From the NCBI GenBank assembly GCA_017617525.1, contig JAFZWA010000007.1, forward strand, positions 1 to 64,000: a DNA stretch of 64,000 bases. Direction: 5' to 3'. Under the pieces are notes generated by a model. It made no database searches. It was not told the origin of the DNA and saw only the letters and a list, made by a program, of their open reading frames with translations. Positions 51,284 through 60,901 of this stretch are shown in pieces. The translations under genes and the position numbers were made by a program. This DNA is from Clostridiales bacterium (GTDB lineage Bacteria > Bacillota > Clostridia > Saccharofermentanales > Saccharofermentanaceae). Within the stretch, counting starts at the first letter, position 1; the number at the start of each line of letters is the position of its first letter.

Positions 51284-52381
51284 TTATGCGTTCTGAGCCT
51301 TGAGCTCAGCAATAACTTCGTCGAGATCCTTGAGCATAGCCTTGATCTCATCAATGGTCGTATCTGCCATATGTGCGATACGGAATGTGGTTTCCTTAAG
51401 AGCACCGTAACCGCCGGACAGGAGATATCCTCTCTCGCCCATCTTCTTGTTGATCTCCGGGAACGGGATGCCCAGTGTGTTCTTGATACATGTAACTGTT
51501 ACGGACAGGTTATCCGGATCAGAGTAAAGCTCCGCGTTCTTTCTTGCCCAGTCACGAACGAGCTCTGCCATTTCGCAGTGTCTCTTATAACGGTTCTCAA
51601 CGCCCTCAGCGAGGATGCAGTCGAGCTGGTAGTCCAGAGCGAACATGTGCGCCTCAGACGGTGTGGACGGATACTGGAACGGCTTCTCGTGTACAAACTT
51701 GGCCAGTTCTACATAGTCGAAGTAAAGTCCACGGTTCGGGATCGTCTTTGCCTTTTCGAGCGCACGGTCGGAAACCGAAGCGATCGCCATTCCCGGAGGA
51801 AGTCCGAGACACTTCTGTGTAGAAGTGATGCAGACGTCGATGCCCCACTCGTCTACCGGAATGAAGTCACCGCCCATGGAACTTACCGTGTCCACGCAGA
51901 GGATGACATCCGGATACTTAGCCTTAAGGACCTCCGAGATCTTTCCGACAGGATTGTGGATACCTGTGGATGTCTCGTTGTGTGTGATGGTGATCATGTC
52001 GTACTCGCCTGTGGAGAGAGCCTCATCAACCATCTCAGGTGTTGTGATTCTACCTAATTCGGAACGGAAAATATCTGCCGGAACACCATTGGATGTAGCC
52101 ATCTTATACCAGCGCTCACCAAATGCTCCGATGGAGAAGATCGCTGCTTTTTTCGCAGTGAAACATCGTACGGCGCCTTCCATCAGACCGCTTCCTGATG
52201 AAGTTGAAAGAATGATAGTGTTCTTCGTACCCATGACCTTCTGCAGTTTCTCGGAAATTCCCTGCTGCAGAGCAGATGCATCTTTGGTACGGTGGCCGAT
52301 CATCGGCGTAGCCATCTTTTCCAGAACTTCAGCACGAACTTCAGTCGGGCCCGGAATGAAAAGCTTCTTGTGCGTACTCAT
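51284..52381 (-). CDS. Class V aminotransferase (probable phosphoserine aminotransferase role)
   Basis: A 365-residue PLP enzyme of the alanine-glyoxylate/serine-pyruvate aminotransferase type. It begins KKLFIPGPTEVRAEV, has the PLP contacts SSGSGLMEGAV and VDTVSSMGG, and the Schiff-base Lys in TSTQKCLGLPPG (about 183-194). Being co-transcribed ahead of serA with a 21-nt gap, it most likely transaminates 3-phosphohydroxypyruvate to phosphoserine, as in other anaerobes that pair SerA with this family; serine-glyoxylate activity is the alternative. The ATG at 52381 has GGAGGG 7-8 nt upstream and is preferred over 52405. Confidence 0.88.
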   Translation of the reverse strand: MSTHKKLFIPGPTEVRAEVLEKMATPMIGHRTKDASALQQGISEKLQKVMGTKNTIILSTSSGSGLMEGAVRCFTAKKAAIFSIGAFGERWYKMATSNGVPADIFRSELGRITTPEMVDEALSTGEYDMITITHNETSTGIHNPVGKISEVLKAKYPDVILCVDTVSSMGGDFIPVDEWGIDVCITSTQKCLGLPPGMAIASVSDRALEKAKTIPNRGLYFDYVELAKFVHEKPFQYPSTPSEAHMFALDYQLDCILAEGVENRYKRHCEMAELVRDWARKNAELYSDPDNLSVTVTCIKNTLGIPFPEINKKMGERGYLLSGGYGALKETTFRIAHMADTTIDEIKAMLKDLDEVIAELKAQNA

Positions 52382-52468
52382 GATAATCCCTCCATGTAAA
52401 TCCAATATTACATAATTACATACCGTACTATTGTAGTCGCAATTAATCGATTTTTCTAGTCAAAAAGC

Positions 52469-52541
52469 ACTGTCATTTGCATTTTCGGCAAATTATCAAA
52501 AAAAGCTCTTTTCGACGGCTCTTTGCACACAAAATGACAGT
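52469..52541. repeat. Inverted repeat upstream of the serine operon
   Basis: ACTGTCATTT (52469-52478) and AAATGACAGT (52532-52541), perfect 10-bp arms 53 nt apart, 88 nt before the aminotransferase start. Confidence 0.45.
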
Positions 52542-52570
52542 TAGAAGCGCCAAATGATTTTTATTCGACG

Positions 52571-52602
52571 AAAAAGGAGCCGCTTCCCGAAGGAGCGGCT
52601 CC
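52571..52602 (-). terminator. Terminator of the PP2C-like gene
   Basis: Minus strand GGAGCCGCT, 9-nt loop, AGCGGCTCC, then TTTTT; 32 nt past the stop. Confidence 0.85.
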
Positions 52603-52633
52603 CGTTGCTTCATGTTGTGACTTCAAAACTTCC

Positions 52634-55579
52634 TTATGCTGCCGGAGTCTCTGTTGTTGTCGTTGTCGTATTCAGCATAGCCGCCGGCGGGAGCTTGATC
52701 TGTACACCTTCAGCAGGTACGAAGGAAGCGTCGAGTCCGTTGTATGTCAGGATCGTCGTTACACGAGGATCAGACTCGGAATCGAGGTTGACGCCGTATA
52801 CGGTATGGAAGAGATCCCACCATGTGCGGCAGCCTGTCTTCGCGGAGAAGGTATAAACACCGATCGGATCGTTTTCGGAACTCGGAGTAGATTCCGGAAC
52901 TACCGGAGTCGTGTCGGTCGGGACCGTGTCGGATGTGGAATCGGAGATATCCGTGATCGCCGTATCGGAAACGGACAGATCCGTCTCGGAGCTCTTAGAG
53001 CTTCCGCAGGACTTCACGATCAGCACGATGATGATGATCAGGCAGACCAGGGAAACTGCAGCGAGTACGAAAGGCAGATAGCTGGAACCGAAGCCCTCAT
53101 CGCCACTGTCGAAGCCGTCATCGATCGTATCCGGTCTTCTTCTTGCAGGCTGTGTGTTCGGACGGTTGCCCGGACGCTGTGGCTGCTGCGGACGCTTCAC
53201 ACCCGGAACGGAACCCGGACGAACTGCCTCACCCTGCTGCATGTATGCGGGGATGGAGGAAGCAACGGGCTCTGCCGCGGAAGGAGCGCCTGTCGGAGCC
53301 ATATCGAAAAGATCTGCCACGGACGGCGGCGGATTGTCAAAGTCATACTGCTGAGCGGCAGCTGCTGCGTACGGATCATAATCCGCTTCACTTACTGCCG
53401 GGATCTCCTGTGTCGGCTCGTCGTAGTAAGCGCTTCCCGCGTCGGAGAAATCAGGCTGATCCAGATTCACGAACGGGGATGCCGGAGCCGGTGCCGGATT
53501 AACGAACTGCGACGGAGCAGCTTCGTCTTCGTCTACTGTGTAGGAACCGCGAGCGTAAACGCCTGTGTCCTCGTAGCCGACCGGTGTATCGCTGTTTGTC
53601 GGATACGTCGGCGGAACATATGACGGAGCTTCGTAAAGCGGCATTTCCGGAACATCGTTGGCAGAAGCGGTCGCGTTGTTTGTCGCGTCACCGGATGCGA
53701 ACGGGATCACGAACTCGCTGCCGGACGGAACTTCTTCGGAAGGAGCCATGCTCTCTGCGTAGTCAGCCGGGTAACCTTCTTGTGCCTCATATTGATCTTC
53801 AGCGGATGATTCTGCGTCACCGAAGAAAAGTGGTGTTTCGTCGAACTCTTTTGGATCGTTGGAATACTCGGGCTCATCGTTCATAGGCTTTTTCACCTCA
53901 TCTTCCGCTTCGAAAACAAGAGGTGCGTCCTCTTCTGTTTCCGCAACAAACGCCGGAGCCGATCCTCCGGAGATCTGTTCAGTTCCTGCCACGTTCTGTT
54001 TCTCGGCGGGTTCAACAGGCTTTCCTGCGAAGAGATCATCGCCGATATAAAGCGGAGCACCGGTATCGGGTTCTTCTGCCGGGCTCTCTCCGCCTACTTC
54101 GAAAGATGCTTCGTCGGTGGCTTCTTTTACGATGCCTTCCGAGTCATTCTGAGCCTTGACGGCTGCCTTGAAGAACGGGTTGTCCTCGTTCTTTACGGCT
54201 ACGAAAGGCTCATCCTTCTTGATTTCTTCTGTCTTCTGCGGAAGTACGAACGGACTTGCGGATTCTGCCGCTGTCTCTGCCGTTTCAGCTGTCTTTGCTT
54301 CGAGCTCGGCCGCTGCCTTGTCAAAGCTGTTCACGAACGGAACGACCTTCGTAACTTCGTCATTCTCCTCTGCCTTAGCTTCGGCAACAGGAGCGTCTTT
54401 TGCCTTTTCGGGAACCGGTGTCACGCCGGTGTCGTCTTTCATCAGATCAGAAATGTCGCCGAACGAAAGCGGCGGTTCCGGAATCGGTGTATTGATCGCG
54501 TCATCGACCGCAGAGCCTGCCGCCGCGCCTACTGCCGCGGAAGCTGCTGCTTTAGATGTCTCGGCGCCGAGGGAAGCGATCGCGTCAGCCGCTGTGCCGA
54601 CAGGCGGGATCACCGCCGTAGTCTCGATGGCTTTTGCCTCAGGTGTCTTTTCTTTCTCATCGCCGAAAAGCATCGCGCCCGGAGCCGGCTCCTTCTCTTC
54701 CGTCTTCGGAGAATCGAGCGGTACCGGCGGAGCAACGTTGTACTCGTCGTCGTAATCTTCCTGCTGCGCGGCCTTCTTCTTCTTTCTTCCGAATCCGAAC
54801 AGTCCGCCTCTCTCGCTGGATGTGATGTCTTCAACGAAGGAGATCATGAACTGAAGCGGAACGCCCGGAAGCTTTGCCGCTGCTTCGGTGATAACTACGC
54901 TTGCCGCGTCACTCTGGTCCTCGGCGTCGTAGAGGATACGCAGGAGTTCCTGCTGACCTAATGCCTCATAGACTTCGCGGTTACAGAGAATGATGCAGTC
55001 ATCAAGTTTCAGCTGGGCGATGTTGGAGCAGAGCGCCGGAGCTGTCTTTGTCGCGCAGAAATTATAGAAATTGTCGACCTTCTGACGAGCGGTGTTGATC
55101 GCGTCGATACGGATATCGGTCGCTGTCATCGGGTAGAGTGTGTCATCACGATAAAGGAATGCGAGTCCTTTTCCGATAGTGGAAGCAAACGCCTCACCGT
55201 CTTTGACCATAACGCCGGCAAAGAACGGAGCACGGCTGTTGTCCTGCTGGATCTTCATCTTACCGGTAATGGAAACGGCGGTATTGACCATCTCGCCGAT
55301 CGAATCATCAAGAGATCTTCTTCCGGCCTTCAGTTCGGTACCGAGGCGGCGCAGGAACGGCTCATACGGCGGAAGCGCGTTCGGATCCTGATCCGGGATC
55401 GTCTGGTGAGAGAATACGGAGAAGAAAAAGCCTCTGTCCTCTTTGTCGTTCGTCAGATCCGCGGAGCGGGCGACCGTCTTACTGGTCACACGACCATCCA
55501 TATAAAATGCGTCTGTCAGTTCTGCTGTAGGAAAATATCTTGCTGTAAGCGTCGTCGCAAGACGAGTCTGCTTTGCCAT
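52634..55579 (-). CDS. PP2C-like pseudophosphatase, disordered linker, membrane helix, LysM-like domain
   Basis: A 981-residue protein. Residues about 15-255 follow the PP2C fold (strand pattern ending LDDCIILCNREVYEALGQQELLRILYD), but the metal-binding Asp positions are lost: GDSR is GKGL and SDG is NRE. A very long acidic, Ala/Pro-rich linker follows (about 265-830), holding repeated short motifs such as PLSFGD, PLYIGD and PLFFGD. One membrane helix lies at 834-857. Outside is a Ser/Thr-rich stalk and a domain (about 905-960, TWWDLFHTVYG...ILTYNGLD) resembling LysM, which binds peptidoglycan. The ATG at 55579 is chosen for GGAGG 9 nt upstream. Monocistronic. Confidence 0.75.
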   Translation of the reverse strand: MAKQTRLATTLTARYFPTAELTDAFYMDGRVTSKTVARSADLTNDKEDRGFFFSVFSHQTIPDQDPNALPPYEPFLRRLGTELKAGRRSLDDSIGEMVNTAVSITGKMKIQQDNSRAPFFAGVMVKDGEAFASTIGKGLAFLYRDDTLYPMTATDIRIDAINTARQKVDNFYNFCATKTAPALCSNIAQLKLDDCIILCNREVYEALGQQELLRILYDAEDQSDAASVVITEAAAKLPGVPLQFMISFVEDITSSERGGLFGFGRKKKKAAQQEDYDDEYNVAPPVPLDSPKTEEKEPAPGAMLFGDEKEKTPEAKAIETTAVIPPVGTAADAIASLGAETSKAAASAAVGAAAGSAVDDAINTPIPEPPLSFGDISDLMKDDTGVTPVPEKAKDAPVAEAKAEENDEVTKVVPFVNSFDKAAAELEAKTAETAETAAESASPFVLPQKTEEIKKDEPFVAVKNEDNPFFKAAVKAQNDSEGIVKEATDEASFEVGGESPAEEPDTGAPLYIGDDLFAGKPVEPAEKQNVAGTEQISGGSAPAFVAETEEDAPLVFEAEDEVKKPMNDEPEYSNDPKEFDETPLFFGDAESSAEDQYEAQEGYPADYAESMAPSEEVPSGSEFVIPFASGDATNNATASANDVPEMPLYEAPSYVPPTYPTNSDTPVGYEDTGVYARGSYTVDEDEAAPSQFVNPAPAPASPFVNLDQPDFSDAGSAYYDEPTQEIPAVSEADYDPYAAAAAQQYDFDNPPPSVADLFDMAPTGAPSAAEPVASSIPAYMQQGEAVRPGSVPGVKRPQQPQRPGNRPNTQPARRRPDTIDDGFDSGDEGFGSSYLPFVLAAVSLVCLIIIIVLIVKSCGSSKSSETDLSVSDTAITDISDSTSDTVPTDTTPVVPESTPSSENDPIGVYTFSAKTGCRTWWDLFHTVYGVNLDSESDPRVTTILTYNGLDASFVPAEGVQIKLPPAAMLNTTTTTTETPAA

Positions 55580-55624
55580 ATCTTGAAGCCTCCAAATAGT
55601 GGGATCACCCATTTCTTCTTGTTA

Positions 55625-55633
55625 ATTATAACA
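55625..55633 (-). promoter_or_regulatory. Extended -10 of the PP2C-like gene
   Basis: Minus strand TGTTATAAT, 46 nt before the ATG at 55579. Confidence 0.55.
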
Positions 55634-55795
55634 TAATGTCTTTTCATACAAGTATTTGAAGATGACTTTTTGCTACAATTTCGTGACAAATTCAGGTCGA
55701 TGACATTGCACGGCAAAAACAGAGACGATATCAGGCACTTTTTAGACTTTTCGAAACAACGAAACTATTTCACTGTGATTACGAGCGAAAATGCG

Positions 55796-57646
55796 TCAAG
55801 ATTTCTTGCTCTCAACGTATTTTTCCATATCCTCCTTGAGGATCGGGAAAGGCGCGCAGCCCAGGTCGAGGTAAGCTTTCATGACCTCGTCCTTCGTGCA
55901 GATGCCGTCAAGTTCTTCTACGGCACTGTCGATGATCTCCGACGTGAAGATATAACCGAACGCGTATTCTACGGCGAAGCACTGCTCAGCCGTAATGCTC
56001 TTCCAGTATTCTTTCATGATGGATTCGTCCTGGCCGTAGTGGTATAGATATGTCGCGCAGTCGTCATAGGTCCAGCCCTCGTACTCGATGCCGATGCTCA
56101 TTCTCGCGGACAGCAGGATGCTGTAAAGAAGCGACGCCGTCCAGGCGCTTTCCGCCATCTGCTGGTCAAAAGGCGCGTAGTGGATCATGTTCCACTCGGA
56201 GTACTTCGCCCAGCCTTCCGCGTATGCCTTCGAGGTCGCGAAGACCTGATATCTGCTTTCGAGGTTTTCCGCCTGGTACTGGTGCTGATAGAGGTGGCCC
56301 GGGTACATTTCGTGGCTGATGAGCGTAAACATGTTGTACTCGGGATTTTCAACGAGCGCGGTATTTACCCAGACCGTGTGCTTGGTAAAGTTATCGATCG
56401 GCGCGGAATAGTAAGTCGCCGGCTGCATCGATTCACTGAACTTCTCCGGAACATTAAAGACAGAGACTTCGTTTGCCGAGATCTCCGGGAAATGCTCGGA
56501 TGTGAAGCGTTCGCACCACTTTCTGGCGTCGTCGAACGACAGGTCGCCGTAGCCGAAGTATGTCCCCTTCGTCTGCCAGAGCGGATAGTACGTGTCATTG
56601 ATCTCATTGATCTTCTGCTGCAAAAGCTCGATACAGTCTTCAACAGGCATATCCGTTCCTGCTGTCAGGTGGAAGATCGCCTCATAATATGCTTTTCCGT
56701 CGGCCGTCGAAGCCAGATACGGCGTGTCGTTGCACATACCTTTGAGTTCCGGGAGCTTTTCGATCAGCATCTCAAATGCAGGATAGTACGAGGTTTCCAG
56801 AAGCTCGTCATTTCTTCGGATCAGTTCCTTTGTCTCCTGATCGGAAAGGTGGAGCGCGCCGACGCGGCTTTCGAACGTGGTCTTCATGAAGTTCGTGTCA
56901 CGTTCGTCCTGCATCTTCACACAGTCTTCGATGATGCGGTCGATGCTTTCGTCATTCCAGCCGATGCCCATCTCACTTCTCTGCTTTTCCGCCTCAAAGA
57001 CCTGCGTAAAGAAGTTGAGGTAATCCTCCAGGATCACGAAATAACGCATGACGTCATCCTTCGAGTTGAACTGGATGAGAGAAGTCAAAAGCGGATAAAG
57101 GATCTGCTTTCCGCCCATCGGATTGAGGTGCGGGACATACTGGTAATACTTGTATTCATCCGCCATGTATCGGAAATCGTAGCACATATCCTTGATCGCG
57201 CGGTTCTGTCCTTCCGTGAGCTCATCCGGATCCAGTGACTCAAGTTCATCCGCGAAGCTTTCATAACTTGCCGCCGCGGAGGTGTATTCATCCACGGTCG
57301 GGAAATGAAGTCCGACCGTCGGCCAGTCGCTGTAGTAATTCTTCGGATCGTCGAAGGAATAGTACGCCGTCAGAAGATCCGAGGATCCGACGAAAACGCC
57401 CATGTCGTAATAACGGAAAAGCTGCGATGCCTCGCTCTCGTTTCCGGAGTCGTGGCCGACACTTAACCATTTCTGGTCGTCGTCAGGAAGGATCGCGCCG
57501 TTACCGTCCGTCGCCGTTGTCGCCGCTCTTGGCTTGGCGATCTTATCCGGATCGACCTTTTTTGAGCACGCGCTAAGCGGCGCGATAAGGATCGCGCCGC
57601 AGGTAAGCAGTGTTATTGATCTAAATGTCCGATTGTATTTTTTCAT
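55796..57646 (-). CDS. DUF885 lipoprotein, putative zinc peptidase (second of pair)
   Basis: A 616-residue exported lipoprotein: lipobox PLSAC with Cys at 27. The DUF885 core covers about 60-610. The metal motif is HEMYPGH (HExxxGH, near residue 450), then QHQYQAEN, and the third ligand Glu lies in AYAEGWAKYSEWN about 40 residues later. DUF885 proteins are distant relatives of M32/M2-like metallopeptidases; their substrates are mostly unknown. It follows its paralogue by only 12 nt, so they are co-translated. The two share the TVG(L/I) and DUF885 layout but have clearly diverged. Ribosome site weak (CGGAAT). Confidence 0.85.
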   Translation of the reverse strand: MKKYNRTFRSITLLTCGAILIAPLSACSKKVDPDKIAKPRAATTATDGNGAILPDDDQKWLSVGHDSGNESEASQLFRYYDMGVFVGSSDLLTAYYSFDDPKNYYSDWPTVGLHFPTVDEYTSAAASYESFADELESLDPDELTEGQNRAIKDMCYDFRYMADEYKYYQYVPHLNPMGGKQILYPLLTSLIQFNSKDDVMRYFVILEDYLNFFTQVFEAEKQRSEMGIGWNDESIDRIIEDCVKMQDERDTNFMKTTFESRVGALHLSDQETKELIRRNDELLETSYYPAFEMLIEKLPELKGMCNDTPYLASTADGKAYYEAIFHLTAGTDMPVEDCIELLQQKINEINDTYYPLWQTKGTYFGYGDLSFDDARKWCERFTSEHFPEISANEVSVFNVPEKFSESMQPATYYSAPIDNFTKHTVWVNTALVENPEYNMFTLISHEMYPGHLYQHQYQAENLESRYQVFATSKAYAEGWAKYSEWNMIHYAPFDQQMAESAWTASLLYSILLSARMSIGIEYEGWTYDDCATYLYHYGQDESIMKEYWKSITAEQCFAVEYAFGYIFTSEIIDSAVEELDGICTKDEVMKAYLDLGCAPFPILKEDMEKYVESKKS

Positions 57647-57658
57647 GCAGTATTCCGA

Positions 57659-59602
57659 TCAGTGCTGTTTTTCAACGTAAAGCGGCATGTATTTCTCGAG
57701 GATGTCGAAGGAGCTCGGGCCCATATCGAGATAAGCGGCATGGATCTCGCTCATCGTGTACTCGTTACCGTACTTGTCGACCGCGTCATTGATGATCTTA
57801 CTGCAGTAGTAGTTACCGAAGCAGTAAGGGGTGACGTAGCACGGGATCTCGACCGTCGTGTCCCACATTTCATCCGCGATCCCGGAGCCTATACCCGGGA
57901 AGTACTGGTTGAAATAGTCGGCTACATCGTCCTTCGTCCAGCCGTCGTAGTGAACTCCGATGTCGACATATGCCCACATGTGGTAGTTCAGAAGATCGAT
58001 GTAAAGATCGTAAGTATCATATACGACCTGATCGTAGTCGGTCAGCTTGATGATGTAGTCTTCCGAATAGGTGGACCAGCCTTCTTTATACGCTGTCGTT
58101 CCGCCCTTCTGATAGTAGTTGTTCATGTAGATCATGTGATAGACCGCTTGATACATATGACCCGGCAGTGCCTCGTGCGCGACCGTCGTGAGCATATCAT
58201 TCAGTCCGCTACTCTTGTCGTTGATCATCAGGACATTCTTCGTGATGTCATCGTATGGTGTGGACATATAGGCCGCGGGAGAAAAATACTCCGCCATTGC
58301 TTCCGGAATATGATAGACCGAATACTTGATCTCGCCGAGATCCGGGAAGTCGGATTTGATGGCATCTCTACAGAATTCGACATCCGATTCAAAAGAACCT
58401 GTCGTGTAGTTGAAATCACCGGAGACGACCTGTTGGTACTGGTCACTGTTCAGCTGCGAAAGAGCCGCATAGAAATCCGTAAATTCCTGTTGGATCAGGC
58501 CTTCCAGAATTGCCTTTGCCTCATCGATCGTAAGGTGGGTTCCGGAACGATACTGGAAGTACTTCTCGTAGAACTCTTTTCCTCTGGGCATATCGCAGAC
58601 GTTACCGTTTGTCATCGCCGTACCGTAAAGAGTCTTCATATTCTCCGCGAGTCTCTCATAGCCCGGGAAGAAAGAAGTATCGAGGATCTCTTTGTTTCTC
58701 GCGATCAGATCCTGCTTCGTGGAAGCGTCGAGATCCATTGCGTTGATGCGGTCTTCAAAAGTAGTGTACATGTAATTGCCGTCGTGATCCGTATAGACAG
58801 CCTCGAGAGATTCAATGACCTTCTTAAGGATCTCGTCCGGATAGGATCTTCCGAGCTCGGCGCGTTTCTTCTCATATTCGAACATCGAATCGTAGTATGG
58901 TCCGACGTCGTTTAATATCGTCAGATAACGCTCGACGTCCGCCTGATCGTCGAAGTTCATCGTCGCGAAAATGATCGGAAGTTCCACATTGATACCGGTC
59001 AGATCGTTGATCGTACCTAAGTAGAAATCCATGCCGTATGTCTCAAGCGAAAGCTCATAGTCGCTCTTGATGGTCTCATAGAGGATCTGATCTTCCAGTT
59101 CCAGGGAATCAAAATCGATCTCATCGAGTGTATCCAGTACATGTACGGAGAACTCATAGTTTTCGACCTCGGCATCCATATTGTATGGCTCGATGCCGAC
59201 CGTCGGCCATTCAAGACCGAGTTTTTCAGGATCTTCCACGTCATAAATGAGGGAGATGATATCCGTTCTTCCCTCTTTGAAGATCTCTTCGTCAAGTTCA
59301 TGGAGTTTATCTTTCGCGTCAGCGCCGAAATAGATCGTATCTTTCGGATCGCGCGCGGTCGCCGGAGGATACAGCGTCGGATCCGGCATGGTATCCGTCG
59401 GTTCCGTATCTGTCGGTTCCGTATCCGTCGGGTCAGTAGATTCAGAAGGTTCGTCTGTAGTCTCTGTCGGCTCTTGTGTTGTCTTTCTTTTCTTTCTCTT
59501 CTTTGTTGTCGTTTCTTCGGGTCTGCATGCCGCGAGAATGATCGATGCCGAAAGAACAAGGCATCCCAATACGCGCAGCTTGTTTCTGATCGTCTTATTC
59601 AT
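57659..59602 (-). CDS. DUF885 lipoprotein, putative zinc peptidase (first of pair)
   Basis: A 647-residue exported lipoprotein: signal with lipobox ILAAC (Cys about 26), then a basic patch TTKKRKKRKTT and a low-complexity spacer of PTDTE repeats (about 45-72), longer than in its paralogue. The DUF885 core has HEALPGHMYQ (near residue 470) and AYKEGWSTYSEDY as the second metal region. Both motifs are complete, so activity is expected. AAGGAG lies 7 nt before the ATG. The terminator candidate and AAAAGCAC inverted pair at 59694-59717 separate it from the ABC transporter genes upstream. Confidence 0.86.
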   Translation of the reverse strand: MNKTIRNKLRVLGCLVLSASIILAACRPEETTTKKRKKRKTTQEPTETTDEPSESTDPTDTEPTDTEPTDTMPDPTLYPPATARDPKDTIYFGADAKDKLHELDEEIFKEGRTDIISLIYDVEDPEKLGLEWPTVGIEPYNMDAEVENYEFSVHVLDTLDEIDFDSLELEDQILYETIKSDYELSLETYGMDFYLGTINDLTGINVELPIIFATMNFDDQADVERYLTILNDVGPYYDSMFEYEKKRAELGRSYPDEILKKVIESLEAVYTDHDGNYMYTTFEDRINAMDLDASTKQDLIARNKEILDTSFFPGYERLAENMKTLYGTAMTNGNVCDMPRGKEFYEKYFQYRSGTHLTIDEAKAILEGLIQQEFTDFYAALSQLNSDQYQQVVSGDFNYTTGSFESDVEFCRDAIKSDFPDLGEIKYSVYHIPEAMAEYFSPAAYMSTPYDDITKNVLMINDKSSGLNDMLTTVAHEALPGHMYQAVYHMIYMNNYYQKGGTTAYKEGWSTYSEDYIIKLTDYDQVVYDTYDLYIDLLNYHMWAYVDIGVHYDGWTKDDVADYFNQYFPGIGSGIADEMWDTTVEIPCYVTPYCFGNYYCSKIINDAVDKYGNEYTMSEIHAAYLDMGPSSFDILEKYMPLYVEKQH

Positions 59603-59693
59603 ATTCGTTTCTCCTTCTCTCTTTCATGTGTATTTAATCACAAAAGAGGGGCAAAGTAAAACCGAGGAAATAAAGGAATACACCCGAAGAACA

Positions 59694-59717
59694 GTGCTTT
59701 TGGCGCGGGAAAAGCAC
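59694..59717. terminator. Hairpin made of two inverted AAAAGCAC octamers
   Basis: GTGCTTTT (59694-59701), 8-nt loop, AAAAGCAC (59710-59717), 14 nt past the ABC-2 permease stop. The tail on the minus strand (TGTTCTTC) is only moderately U-rich. Confidence 0.5.
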
Positions 59718-59730
59718 CGTGGCGGGACAT

Positions 59731-60864
59731 TTACGTTCTCACCTTCTCGCTCTTATAGGAAGCGAGCGTCAGGATCAGAACGCCGACGGCAAGGACAAGA
59801 AGCGAGATCGCGACCATCAGCATGTTGTCCATCTTCGCCCTCGCGTTCAGAAGATCCTGGAAGATCAGGCAGATGTTGTACACGGGGATGAGATAGTGCG
59901 ACGAGGGTGATGTGCCGAAACGGAACATCGACATCATCGAAGCCAGTGTGCAGACGAGGGTGACCGGGATCTGGGCGGTCTGTGCCTGGTTCTGGTCTTT
60001 ACAGAACAGAGAGATCAGCACGCCGAGGTTTGAGAACAGATAGCAAAGGAGCACGGCGTAAAGAAGGATCAGGAGGATCTGCGACATGGAGACCGAAACT
60101 CCCGCGAAACCGAAGACGTCCTTGACGCCCGCCGCTTCACATATCCTGCTTCCCAATATGTCGATCCCTATGTAGACGGCGCTGCTGACCAGACTGATCA
60201 GGCTGACGGAAAAGATCTTGCCCATGATCAAGGACAGCGGCGGAACGGGAGAAAGCATGACCTGATAGAACGTGCCTCTCGCCTTATCGCCCGCGATCGT
60301 ATCGCTGGCGAAGTTCGCGATGTTCGCCGTAAGCGGAAGGATCAGCATGTAAGGAAGGAGCATGGCGATCATGCGGTTGGTGGTGTCTTTTTCGTTGATG
60401 TCGGTAAGCTCGACACTACGGAACGAAGCGCCCGTGACCTGTCCCTTGTACGCGGTATCGAAGGATTCTCTGACGAACGCTTCCGCGCTCATCTTGAGGT
60501 AGCTCGAGACCGAATTGCTTTCGTAGTAGTAGATCGTCACATGCTCGACATCCGAAAAATCGACAAGGACATCGCTGTGATGGAAATCATCGGAAAGAAC
60601 GAAATCAGCGGGGTTTTCGTCGACTTTCTTGATCCAGATCTGCTTATCGTCTAAAGCTCCGATGTTATATGAATCGATCTCGAGACCGTAAAAGAACATG
60701 CTGTACGAATCCACGTTCTCGCCGGATGTTTTCGGCCGGAGCATGGAAATACCGACCGTGACGAAAAGCGTCAGGACCGGCAGAAGGATAAAGCCGAAAA
60801 GAAGGCTCTTTTCCTTCAGTATCTTTTGCATTTCATGGTGGAATATCTTTCCGACTCCGCGCAT
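59731..60864 (-). CDS. ABC-2 type transporter permease
   Basis: A 377-residue permease. One N-terminal membrane helix (about 22-40) is followed by an extracellular domain of about 130 residues (45-170) and five more helices (about 175-375), the last at the C-terminus. This is the NatB/YhgE-like ABC-2 layout. The segment TIAGDKARGTFYQVMLSPV is the coupling region typical of the class. AGGAG lies 6 nt before the ATG. It sits 37 nt after the ATPase gene. With two different permeases and one ATPase, the transporter is probably a heterodimer. Cargo unknown; sodium or drug export are known for relatives. Confidence 0.87.
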   Translation of the reverse strand: MRGVGKIFHHEMQKILKEKSLLFGFILLPVLTLFVTVGISMLRPKTSGENVDSYSMFFYGLEIDSYNIGALDDKQIWIKKVDENPADFVLSDDFHHSDVLVDFSDVEHVTIYYYESNSVSSYLKMSAEAFVRESFDTAYKGQVTGASFRSVELTDINEKDTTNRMIAMLLPYMLILPLTANIANFASDTIAGDKARGTFYQVMLSPVPPLSLIMGKIFSVSLISLVSSAVYIGIDILGSRICEAAGVKDVFGFAGVSVSMSQILLILLYAVLLCYLFSNLGVLISLFCKDQNQAQTAQIPVTLVCTLASMMSMFRFGTSPSSHYLIPVYNICLIFQDLLNARAKMDNMLMVAISLLVLAVGVLILTLASYKSEKVRT

Positions 60865-60901
60865 GTTCTTCTCCTGTTTCTACTCGTTCTTCTTTGCTTC
60901 T

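Noticed and set aside
52382-52570. T-box or riboswitch ahead of the serine operon
   Set aside because: No conserved antiterminator bulge and no terminator directly before the start codon; only inverted repeats are present.
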